Of a stretch of DNA of 14,545 nt, positions 7,312-14,545 are shown piece after piece (position 1 is the stretch's first letter; every line of letters begins with the position of its first letter). The stretch comes from Soehngenia sp035406565 (GTDB taxonomy: Bacteria; Bacillota; Clostridia; Tissierellales; Tissierellaceae), in assembly GCA_035406565.1 (NCBI GenBank), contig DAONLG010000036.1:1-14545 (forward strand). Direction: 5' to 3'. The position numbers and the translations under genes are program-made. Under the pieces are notes generated by a model that was not told where the DNA came from, did not search any database, and saw only the letters and a list, made by a program, of their open reading frames with translations.

Positions 7312-10300
7312 TTATTTATCTGGTGATTCAAGCCTCTTGAGATAATCAAGATCTTTTTTTATAAAATCTGAAGGTTTCATAAAATTCTTAGCATAATGAT
7401 TTTGGTCAATATCTGGAATTCTTGGCACAAATAAGACTTCACCTAATGTATTGATGTTAAGATTTTTTTCATTTATTTCTTGATATACTTTTTCAATTTC
7501 ACTAAATATTAACAAGGCATTTTCCAAACATATTTTTGAGAGTTCGTATATCCTTTGAGTTGATGAATCTTTTATATATTTAGGATAAACATAAGGCAGC
7601 AACAGATTGATGCTAGTGAGCAAATTAGTATTGGATTGTTCTCCTTCAATCATATCTCCACCTAGGAATGGGTATTGAGCACTTTCATTCAACCATAGTT
7701 TTAGATTTGGTATGAAATATGCACTATCTACATCAAGATTCATTAATTCAGCAGTTTCTTTTCCTCTACCTGAGAGAATACCAACTAATAATTTAGATAT
7801 TTTTACCTCCTGATTCAAAAGATTTGGCACAACTATTTGAACTCTATATCCATTGTGTAATATGTCATCTACTAAAATCACAGGTCTATTGAAAGACTTA
7901 ATAACTTTACACTGTTCTTTAAGAGGCAAATAGTTAGGAAAATTTCTTATTGTAAAGTTTTCTACATCTTTTGAAAATTGTTTTTCAGTGTGAAGAGTTT
8001 TAGTTACAGTATTTGGCAAAAGCGTCTTATTTAATATAATTCCAAAAGGTACACACATTTTTTCCCCGAGCTTAGTTTTATTAGCATCAACTATTGAAAC
8101 TCTATTTTCATCACAAATTTTTTGAATGAGCTTTGAATATATCATATCTTTAGAAAATGCTATTACCAAGTTGCCTGGATATAAATTTGATATCGCTTTT
8201 TTTAGTCTGTTTCTCGTTAAGTTAATTGTATTTAGAATCCTGGATTCAGTGTTATATGGAGATTTTAGCATATTTTCTAAGTCTAAATTAAGGCTGATAG
8301 GATTGTTCATATCTACAAAATATATAGGATTATCATCAATCTTAAAATCGGTTTTTACAAATCCTTGAAGTTCAATATACTTTTGAGCTATATCATTATT
8401 ACCATTTATTATGCTATTATAATAAATGCAATTATTGTAATCTCTGTTAATAGCTATTGATAAGGATTCGTTTAAAACCATATCTAAGTAAATTTCATTA
8501 AGTTCTTTTGAAAAAAGACATGAAATTACGGCAGTTCTTCCATTTGAATTTTCTCTTATATATTCGGTTATATTTTGATCTTTAAATTCCTCGAATAGTC
8601 TTGAATGCCTTACCCAGTAGAATATAGAAAACGCTAGCGGCAAAGAGGTGTTTGATTCTTTCAAAACTACAATTCTATAACTGAGTTTATCTCTAATTTT
8701 TAGAAGATTTTCTTTATTTACATATGATCCAAAGCTCTTAATAAGATACTCTACAAGCTCATCATTTAAATCTCTATAGATGCTCACATTAATTTTTTTG
8801 GTTTCTATCAACGACTTATATAAAGGTTCTCTTTTATACAATTTGAAATTTCTTATATATTCTGCTGCTATTGGATCAATAAGCTTTGATATATCTCGAT
8901 TTTGGTCTATATATTCCCTGATTTTTGTTGAACTAATATCTTCATATTGAGTTGGAAGCGACAATTCAATTACTTTACCTTTTATTTTTTTTATGGCATC
9001 TGCTAATTCAGCTTCTTCAAAATTAGGCAATGCTGAAGTTCTGCGATCAAAAACTAGGTGAGAAAAATTAAGTATTTCCTTATTTATTTTATATGCTGAA
9101 GCATTGAGTATTACATCTGTTCCAACGGCTAAATACACTTCTTTATCGGCGAAAACTTCCCTTAACAATTTTAGATCGCTTTCATTGCTTATATTTATTG
9201 GAATATCCGGAGGAAAAAGGTAAATACCATCTTCTTTAGATACTGTCATGTTAATAATATTTCTTCTATATTGATGAGCTTCTGTTCTCTTAGACCAAGA
9301 AAATTCATCAACAGCGAGGAATACTTCAAAGCCTAGTTTTCGTATTTCCTTGGCAATTTGTCTGTGGCTTAAACTAAAGGGATCAAATGCACCAGGGAAA
9401 AATGCAATTTTCTCAAAAGATTCAATTGACAAATCTAATTTTTCATATTCACATTCTAAAATATATTTATAAATTTTATTAAAAGAGGCAGCGTTGCTGT
9501 AAAAAACATAATTATTTTCTATTTTATCCTCCATTAGTGTCAGTAACTTTTTAGAGTATTTAATGAATAACAATCTTTTTTCTTTAAGCGGCATATTTTT
9601 AGAGCTGAATATATGATTAGATATGACTGTCAATGATTCTGTTTTTAGTTCGTCTTTATACGAAGACAAAGGAATGAGCAATAAACTAAACAGCCGATAT
9701 AGTCTTCTGCTATTGATTTCGATATCTTCAAAAAATAAATTTCTATAGTTATGATAGTTCTCTATTGCAATGCCGATAGTTTTAAATAATAATATGCAAG
9801 TTTGTGGTTCGGAAGTTTTGATCTTATCTTCTAAATCATCAATTATTTCGTCTAGTTCTTTAGGTGGTAAGAACAAAAATAGCTTACCTAGATAACTTGG
9901 AATAAATTTAGTGAATTGGTAATTATCCATTTCCAATGCTCTTAATAATTCAATAGTCACATCATTTCTTTGTTCTAAAGAAAGCATTGGAAAGATTGAC
10001 AAAAGAGTATGACCACTATAATTTCTAACCTTTTCTATCGCACTGACTTTTAATAGATTACAAAAATGAATCGCAGTGTGCATACCAGTTTCAACCGGAT
10101 TTTTTTTGACTTGATCATACAAAATATCTATATTTATTTTCTTATAAATCCATCCAGTTGCAGTTTTCAAATTTTCCAAAAAAATCTCAGATATATCAGT
10201 GGCATCAGTTACAAAATTATTTTTCAATGATAGTTTTAGTTCAGCTGATAAATTCAACTTTTCAGATAAAATGAATTTCAAATAATTTTCAGCATAGGAA

Positions 10301-12021
10301 TTTGATTTGGTAGAATTATTCATTAAATACTGGCTTAGAAATCCCTTGTAAGTATCGTTAAAAACAACATCAATTATTTCTATACATTTATCAAGAGTAC
10401 TTATTCGTATAGTTTCATAGGGGGAATTTAAATTGCCATATAGATATTTTATGAATATATCATATCTATTTTGGTCTAAGGAATTTATTGGGATATAGCT
10501 AATTGTCTGAGTTAAATAAAATTGAGAAAGAACAGGGAGATTTTGGCTAGACAAATAGAATCTACTTAAAGAATCAAAATAGATTGGATAATAATTCTCT
10601 TTACATTCTAGGAAAATAGATTTTACAATAGTTTTTAGATTATAAAGCCATTCGTTCTGAGATTCAGATATTTTATAATCTGGGAATAACAAATCATCTA
10701 ATAAAGCACTAAAAATTTGATCGCTTTTTTTATACCCTATTTCAATAGCTATGTCCTTTGGCAACTCTTTTCTGTATTCTTCATCATAATTTGCAACTAT
10801 TTTACCAATTATTTCTGAGGATTCTTTTCTTATATCTTCTTCTTTATGCAATAGTAAGTCTTTTAAAAGCCGCAATGATATTTCTTTCTGTCTTTGAGTA
10901 AGATAAGTAGAATATTCTCTTAAAATTTGAAGATATATTCTAAGATGCCTCCAATCTTCTTCACCACGAGCCATTTCCAGTATTTCAAGAAATTTCTCTT
11001 CATTTATGAGGTTTGACATTAAATGAATGTTATTTTCTATCGATTTATATTTGTACGAGGTAGATATCTTATTACCATCCAAAAGACAAGTATACTGCTC
11101 TTTTTTTTGGCCTAATTTTCCGGTCAAAGTGATGTCAACAGCCATGAATTTAAGATAGTCTTCGAAATCTTTTAGTTTCGCAAATACTTTTTCGTACCTT
11201 TTTTTCTTTTCGTCGGTTAAATCATCTAATTTATTGAGAACTACTTCAAATGAATCGTCCAATGTCAATATTTTCATTTTCAATTCATCGTTCTCTTTGA
11301 CATTTTTTACTCTGAAATCAGAGTAGATCAATATCAGAGATTCCAAAGGTAGAGTCTCTAATTCTAAATCCCATGTTGAGTGATTTGAAGCAATATGGCC
11401 TATTTTTTCCATACCATTTTTATCAAACCAATATTGAGTGTAGTAATAATGAAGGTAAGGCACCCTTTCTTGCTCATATTCACTCACTCCGTATTTTCCA
11501 ATATCATGCCCTAAGGCAGAAGCTAAAACAACGTTTAGATCTATGGGTAGACCTAATTCTTTAAGCTGTGAACTTATGTGCATTGCAACATTTTTTACAC
11601 CAATCACATGCTCTAAAGTGTTTCTTCCATACAAAAACATGTCTAATTGCATTATTTCAAATATATATGAAGACAAAAAAGCTTTTTTGAATTTATAATA
11701 TTCACTAGATTTTTCAAAATCATAATTTAGGAACTCATCGCCATTAACGTACGATAAAAGGCTTAATGTCATTTCATAAATATACGTCATCTCGAAATCT
11801 ATGAATTTAGATATTTTGTGAGGATATGACTTAAATATAGCATAATCAAATAATTCAATTGCCCAATCTTTTTTGGAGCTATCCTTTAATCTTTTAAGAT
11901 AAGGGATGATTTTATTTAAGAATACATCAATATTAAACTCATTATTGTTTTTTAACTCTATAAGTTCTTGTACTAGATTGTCTGGATAGATTAAATTTAG
12001 ATCATTTGGTAGTTCCATCAT
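7312..12021 (-). CDS. Giant multidomain protein: HD phosphohydrolase, helical repeats, NadD-like nucleotidyltransferase, GNAT-like segment, phosphoribosyltransferase-like domain
   Basis: One uninterrupted frame of about 1569 residues. In order it contains: an HD domain with the full metal-ligand set, H138 (LEHV), H172-D173 (GHDIGKYG), H214 (SNHST) and D235 (YSDFR). Next is a long alpha-helical region (about 330-860) with HEAT-like pieces. A NadD/cytidylyltransferase-like domain (about 870-1060) has PGAFDPFSLSH (876-886), YRRNIINM, VGTD and ISSTKIR (1029-1035). A GNAT-like stretch follows (about 1077-1240, with IAQKYIELQGF). Last is a phosphoribosyltransferase-like domain with the PRPP-loop pattern VILVDDILHNG (1381-1391). 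The combination suggests making and breaking nucleotide bonds, perhaps on a pyridine or other nucleotide. HD and NadD also pair as neighbours (YqeK-NadD) in Firmicutes. ATG 12021 (or the adjacent 12018) follows AAGGAG (12027-12032); the TTG at 12036 is upstream of that site. The gene overlaps sdaAA by 20 nt. The function is unknown. Confidence 0.75.
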   Translation of the reverse strand: MMELPNDLNLIYPDNLVQELIELKNNNEFNIDVFLNKIIPYLKRLKDSSKKDWAIELFDYAIFKSYPHKISKFIDFEMTYIYEMTLSLLSYVNGDEFLNYDFEKSSEYYKFKKAFLSSYIFEIMQLDMFLYGRNTLEHVIGVKNVAMHISSQLKELGLPIDLNVVLASALGHDIGKYGVSEYEQERVPYLHYYYTQYWFDKNGMEKIGHIASNHSTWDLELETLPLESLILIYSDFRVKNVKENDELKMKILTLDDSFEVVLNKLDDLTDEKKKRYEKVFAKLKDFEDYLKFMAVDITLTGKLGQKKEQYTCLLDGNKISTSYKYKSIENNIHLMSNLINEEKFLEILEMARGEEDWRHLRIYLQILREYSTYLTQRQKEISLRLLKDLLLHKEEDIRKESSEIIGKIVANYDEEYRKELPKDIAIEIGYKKSDQIFSALLDDLLFPDYKISESQNEWLYNLKTIVKSIFLECKENYYPIYFDSLSRFYLSSQNLPVLSQFYLTQTISYIPINSLDQNRYDIFIKYLYGNLNSPYETIRISTLDKCIEIIDVVFNDTYKGFLSQYLMNNSTKSNSYAENYLKFILSEKLNLSAELKLSLKNNFVTDATDISEIFLENLKTATGWIYKKINIDILYDQVKKNPVETGMHTAIHFCNLLKVSAIEKVRNYSGHTLLSIFPMLSLEQRNDVTIELLRALEMDNYQFTKFIPSYLGKLFLFLPPKELDEIIDDLEDKIKTSEPQTCILLFKTIGIAIENYHNYRNLFFEDIEINSRRLYRLFSLLLIPLSSYKDELKTESLTVISNHIFSSKNMPLKEKRLLFIKYSKKLLTLMEDKIENNYVFYSNAASFNKIYKYILECEYEKLDLSIESFEKIAFFPGAFDPFSLSHRQIAKEIRKLGFEVFLAVDEFSWSKRTEAHQYRRNIINMTVSKEDGIYLFPPDIPINISNESDLKLLREVFADKEVYLAVGTDVILNASAYKINKEILNFSHLVFDRRTSALPNFEEAELADAIKKIKGKVIELSLPTQYEDISSTKIREYIDQNRDISKLIDPIAAEYIRNFKLYKREPLYKSLIETKKINVSIYRDLNDELVEYLIKSFGSYVNKENLLKIRDKLSYRIVVLKESNTSLPLAFSIFYWVRHSRLFEEFKDQNITEYIRENSNGRTAVISCLFSKELNEIYLDMVLNESLSIAINRDYNNCIYYNSIINGNNDIAQKYIELQGFVKTDFKIDDNPIYFVDMNNPISLNLDLENMLKSPYNTESRILNTINLTRNRLKKAISNLYPGNLVIAFSKDMIYSKLIQKICDENRVSIVDANKTKLGEKMCVPFGIILNKTLLPNTVTKTLHTEKQFSKDVENFTIRNFPNYLPLKEQCKVIKSFNRPVILVDDILHNGYRVQIVVPNLLNQEVKISKLLVGILSGRGKETAELMNLDVDSAYFIPNLKLWLNESAQYPFLGGDMIEGEQSNTNLLTSINLLLPYVYPKYIKDSSTQRIYELSKICLENALLIFSEIEKVYQEINEKNLNINTLGEVLFVPRIPDIDQNHYAKNFMKPSDFIKKDLDYLKRLESPDK

Positions 12022-12883
12022 AAAATCTCCTTGCAATTTCTTTTGCTGCAGGCGTTATGGCAATACCTCCTAGTGCAGTTTCTCTTAATGTCTCAGGTAA
12101 AGACTTACCTACTTTATACATAGCTTCTAATACTTCGTCAAAAGGTATTAAGCTTTGAACTCCCGCTAGTGCTAAATCAGCAGAAACAAATGCATTTACT
12201 ACGCCAGATGCATTTCTCAGAAAACATGGATATTCAACCAAACCTGCAACAGGATCACAAATTAAACCCATGACGTTTATAAGTGCAAAGCTAGCAGCAT
12301 TAAATGAATCTATTGGACTACCGCCAGCCATTTCAACAATTGCAGCTGCAGCCATTGAAGCAGCAACACCACATTCTGCTTGGCAACCACCCTCAGCACC
12401 TGATACAGTTGCATTCTTTGTAGCCAATTCTCCGATAACTGCTGCTGTAAAAAGAGCAAAAATGATATCTTCATCGCTTGAACCCAATTTTTCTTTAGCA
12501 TTTAATATACTTGATGGCAGTATTCCAGAGGCACCTGCTGTAGGAGATGCACATATTACACCCATTGAAGCATTCACTTCAGAGGTAGAAACTGCCATTG
12601 CCATTGCTCTATTAATAAAATCTCCACTTAAAGACTTGTTGCTTTTTAGATAATTGTTTATTTTTAGAGCATTTCCTCCTGTGATCTTTGATTGTGATAT
12701 TATAGGTGTTTCTAAACCCATCGTAGCAGATTTTTTCATTACTTCTAGCACATTTTTCATTTCATTTATGACATTTTCTTCAGTGAGATTCCTCATTTTC
12801 ACTTCTTTTAGTATGGCAATTTCAGAAATTTTCTTATTTTCTTTTTCACAAAGTCTAATTACATCACTTGCTTTATTATACAT
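12002..12883 (-). CDS. sdaAA: L-serine dehydratase, iron-sulfur-dependent, alpha subunit
   Basis: A 293-residue subunit, the usual length for the two-chain type. With the beta subunit it deaminates L-serine to pyruvate and ammonia using an oxygen-sensitive [4Fe-4S] cluster. Conserved stretches are visible: SEVNASMGVICASPTAGASG (101-120), GAEGGCQAECGVAASM (162-177) and LICDPVAGLVEYPC (207-220). They include cysteines C111, C167, C171, C209 and C220, among which the cluster ligands lie. The ATG at 12883 is chosen because AGGAG lies 8 nt upstream and the gene then begins 4 nt after sdaAB ends. An in-frame codon at 12925 would run 38 nt into sdaAB. The last 20 nt overlap the start of the giant gene, suggesting translational coupling. 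No defect is seen. Confidence 0.95.
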   Translation of the reverse strand: MYNKASDVIRLCEKENKKISEIAILKEVKMRNLTEENVINEMKNVLEVMKKSATMGLETPIISQSKITGGNALKINNYLKSNKSLSGDFINRAMAMAVSTSEVNASMGVICASPTAGASGILPSSILNAKEKLGSSDEDIIFALFTAAVIGELATKNATVSGAEGGCQAECGVAASMAAAAIVEMAGGSPIDSFNAASFALINVMGLICDPVAGLVEYPCFLRNASGVVNAFVSADLALAGVQSLIPFDEVLEAMYKVGKSLPETLRETALGGIAITPAAKEIARRFYDGTTK

Positions 12884-12887
12884 TTGT

Positions 12888-13556
12888 TCAACTCCTAACT
12901 GGATTGATAAACCTGGCAATATCAATATCGCTAATCTTTAATATTTCTTCTTTGGCTTTATCTGTTATAATATTATCTGTTTCACAAACGAATGTCGCTA
13001 GATTGTTTGATCTTGTAACTTTCATACTTGCAATATTAATTTCATTGTTTGCAAGTATGGTGCTTATTTGACTGATCATTCCTTTTTTATCTATATATTT
13101 CAACAATATTGTGGGGTATTGTCCAGTAAATTCAACATCATCTCCATTAATATTTGTTATGACAATATTCCCCCCTCCAATTGAAGACCCAACCACAAAA
13201 AACGCTGGATTATTTAAGTAGTGAAATTCAATTTTTGCAGTATTTGGGTGTGCATATTCAAATTCAGCCTCTTGAAATTCAATTATTAAGTTATTTGATT
13301 TTGCAATATCTAAAGAATATTTAACTCTATCATCAGAAGGCTCAAATCCTAAAATCCCAGCAACTAAAGCTTTATCAGTTCCATGACCTTTGTAAGTTTT
13401 TGCGAAAGAACCATGTAGATAAAATGTAACTTTATAAAAATTTTTGTAAGCAAGTTCCATAGCTGTTTTTCCAAGTTTTACTGCCCCTGCTGTATGTGAA
13501 CTTGATGGTCCAACCATTATAGGTCCTATGACATCAAATATACTATAATCTTTCAA
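12888..13556 (-). CDS. sdaAB: L-serine dehydratase, iron-sulfur-dependent, beta subunit
   Basis: A 222-residue regulatory/structural subunit of the heteromeric serine dehydratase. The N-terminal part has the conserved GPIMVGPSSSHTAGAVKLG (11-29) and the HGSFAKTYKGHGTDKA stretch. The C-terminal part (about 146-222) is an ACT domain starting PTILLKYIDKKGMISQIS, which in this family probably senses or binds amino acids. The start is TTG at 13556-13554, supported by AGAGGTGA (13564-13571) 7 nt upstream; no better ATG is available. It is the first gene of the five-gene operon and is followed by sdaAA after 4 nt. Beta-before-alpha order is common in Firmicutes. Confidence 0.95.
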   Translation of the reverse strand: MKDYSIFDVIGPIMVGPSSSHTAGAVKLGKTAMELAYKNFYKVTFYLHGSFAKTYKGHGTDKALVAGILGFEPSDDRVKYSLDIAKSNNLIIEFQEAEFEYAHPNTAKIEFHYLNNPAFFVVGSSIGGGNIVITNINGDDVEFTGQYPTILLKYIDKKGMISQISTILANNEINIASMKVTRSNNLATFVCETDNIITDKAKEEILKISDIDIARFINPVRS

Positions 13557-13563
13557 TTATTAT

Positions 13564-13571
13564 TCACCTCT
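13564..13571 (-). promoter_or_regulatory. Ribosome binding site that decides the TTG start of sdaAB
   Basis: AGAGGTGA on the minus strand lies 7 nt upstream of the TTG at 13556. This supports TTG rather than a later methionine as the start. Confidence 0.75.
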
Positions 13572-13577
13572 AAGCTA

Positions 13578-13606
13578 ATTATATTATTTAAATGAAGTTC
13601 TTTCAA
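13578..13606 (-). promoter_or_regulatory. Consensus promoter of the serine dehydratase operon
   Basis: On the minus strand, TTGAAA (13606-13601) and a perfect TATAAT (13583-13578) are separated by exactly 17 nt. The sdaAB TTG start lies 21 nt below the -10 box, so the transcript leader is very short and leaves no room for a riboswitch. The match predicts strong transcription of all five downstream genes unless a repressor binds nearby. Confidence 0.8.
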
Positions 13607-13626
13607 TCAAAGAATGCCTGTTGTAG

Positions 13627-13632
13627 TATAAT
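13627..13632 (+). promoter_or_regulatory. Possible -10 box for the PfkB-like gene
   Basis: A perfect TATAAT lies 29 nt before the ATG at 13662, but no good -35 hexamer is seen at 16-18 nt spacing. Any -35 region would fall on the -35 box of the divergent serine dehydratase promoter (13601-13610), so the two promoters may compete or be controlled together. Confidence 0.45.
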
Positions 13633-13661
13633 TATGGGTAATAATAGCATGGGGTGATTGA

Positions 13662-14545
13662 ATGATATTGTCGATAGAATGTGTTCCTGTACTTCAAAAA
13701 CATATAAAGTTAGAAAAAACTGGTATGAACGAATACATTGTTACTAAGAAAACTGAAAATGCATCAGGAGTTGGAATTGATTTTTGTTATATGTCTAAGA
13801 TATTGGGTCAAGATTGTAATTTGCTGTCTTTTATTGGGCAGAATAACTCAAGCAAGCTTTATCAAAGCATATTAAATAGAGATGGCATATATAGTATAGC
13901 AGTTGAAATTAAAGATAATATTAGAGAAAATTTAATAATAGAATACCCAGATAGGATGGAATTGATAAAAGATGATGATATCAGAATTGTCAGTGAGGAG
14001 ATTAATAAATTTTTCAAGTCAATATCTGATGTGATTTTAGATTACAATATTGTTTTCATATCATATGACAATATCAATGTAATCGAGGATGAGGCTTTGA
14101 GAATTATATTAAATAATGCATCAAAAAATAATGTTAAATTACTGATTCGGCTAGATCAGATAAATTATAAATATACATTTGGCCTATCACTAGATACATG
14201 CTTAGTTGATGTTGAGACTTTAGAAGAAATTCTCAATATTAGACTTTTATCAAATACAGAAATAATAAAAGCTGCTAATTATTTATTGGAGCAAAATGTC
14301 AGCGGAGCTGTTGTTGTGATTAAAAATGACAATTATTTTGTAGTTAATAGGGAAAGGGTTTTTGAAATAGAAGGAAAGCTATCAACAAAAGAAGATATTA
14401 ATACAGGATATTTCATGGCAGGTGTTGCAAATTCTATAAATAGAGCATATGATATTGAGATGATGATTAGATTGTCATTTGCTTGTGGCTTTATAAAAAG
14501 AGAAGATCTTTATGATACTAGTCTTTCTACTATTAAGGAGAATAT
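13662..14545 (+). CDS. PfkB/1-phosphofructokinase-like protein with degenerate active site (right-truncated by window)
   Basis: An open frame of 294 codons with no stop before the right edge. The ATG at 13662 follows GGGGTGA (13651-13657). The N-terminus MILSIECVPVLQKHI and the stretch ENASGVGIDFCYMSKILGQD follow the layout of the FruK/LacC branch of the PfkB sugar kinases (MILTVTLNPAID, then GGKGINVARVLKELG). AANYLLEQNVSGAVVVIK also fits the late ATP-binding half. The key positions differ: the substrate-binding Asp of NPAID aligns with Gln, GGKG reads SGVG, and the GAGD catalytic loop reads INTGYFMAG (246-254), with Gly249 where the catalytic Asp should be. Kinase activity is therefore doubtful; it may be a sugar- or nucleotide-sensing relative. 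It diverges from the serine dehydratase operon across 105 nt. The alignment is by eye, so family is moderately sure. Confidence 0.6.
   Translation, partial: MILSIECVPVLQKHIKLEKTGMNEYIVTKKTENASGVGIDFCYMSKILGQDCNLLSFIGQNNSSKLYQSILNRDGIYSIAVEIKDNIRENLIIEYPDRMELIKDDDIRIVSEEINKFFKSISDVILDYNIVFISYDNINVIEDEALRIILNNASKNNVKLLIRLDQINYKYTFGLSLDTCLVDVETLEEILNIRLLSNTEIIKAANYLLEQNVSGAVVVIKNDNYFVVNRERVFEIEGKLSTKEDINTGYFMAGVANSINRAYDIEMMIRLSFACGFIKREDLYDTSLSTIKEN

Noticed and set aside
7312..12021. The giant frame as an artefactual fusion or sequencing read-through of several genes
   Set aside because: There is a single frame with no internal stop, no clear internal ribosome binding site plus start at domain borders, and helical linkers between domains.
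12022..12036. TTG start of the giant gene at 12036
   Set aside because: It lies upstream of the AAGGAG (12027-12032) that serves ATG 12021/12018.
12884..12925. Longer sdaAA start at 12925
   Set aside because: It would overlap sdaAB by 38 nt; ATG 12883 has AGGAG at good spacing and matches the family N-terminus.
12270..12941. Long plus-strand open frames opposite sdaAA
   Set aside because: They are antisense shadows of a well-conserved gene, with no ribosome binding site or family match.
13557..13661. Riboswitch or T-box upstream of the serine dehydratase operon
   Set aside because: The predicted transcript begins only about 15 nt before the start codon, leaving no space for such a leader.

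Overview
The window is AT-rich, densely coded DNA with strong AGGAGG-type ribosome binding sites, occasional TTG starts, and the two-subunit iron-sulfur L-serine dehydratase typical of anaerobic Firmicutes. It most resembles a Clostridia/Tissierellia-type chromosome. No insertion sequence, phage gene, RNA gene or CRISPR array is visible. No gene-free stretch exceeds about 110 bases.

Left half, + strand (1-5022): the C-terminal end of an ABC-2 type membrane permease runs in from the left edge. It is followed by three household enzymes: a gamma-glutamylcyclotransferase-like protein, a gamma-carbonic-anhydrase-family hexapeptide protein and an alpha-phosphoglucomutase. A clear rho-independent terminator closes this group. 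A promoter overlapping its T-tract then serves a MATE-family exporter.

Right half, - strand (13556 down to 5014): a compact five-gene transcription unit starts from a strong consensus promoter (TTGAAA-N17-TATAAT). Its order is serine dehydratase beta (sdaAB), serine dehydratase alpha (sdaAA), a very large multidomain protein of about 1569 aa, a lactate/malate-dehydrogenase-like protein, and a flavodoxin-fold protein with a four-cysteine cluster motif. Successive junctions are a 4-nt gap, a 20-nt overlap, a 13-nt gap and a 4-nt ATGA overlap, so co-transcription and translational coupling are likely. The giant protein joins an intact HD metal-phosphohydrolase domain, a long helical (HEAT-like) middle, a NadD-like nucleotidyltransferase, a weakly GNAT-like segment and a type I phosphoribosyltransferase-like domain.

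Divergent from this operon, a PfkB/1-phosphofructokinase-like gene runs off the right edge. It has lost the residues expected in the kinase active site.

The most unusual content is the three-gene module downstream of the serine dehydratase (5014-12021). Its domains point to nucleotide or pyridine-nucleotide cofactor chemistry combined with redox proteins. Several active sites next to it or within it are altered (dehydrogenase, nucleotidyltransferase, sugar kinase). I do not recognise this combination as a characterised pathway. It is the best candidate here for an undescribed system. Everything about its function is inference.
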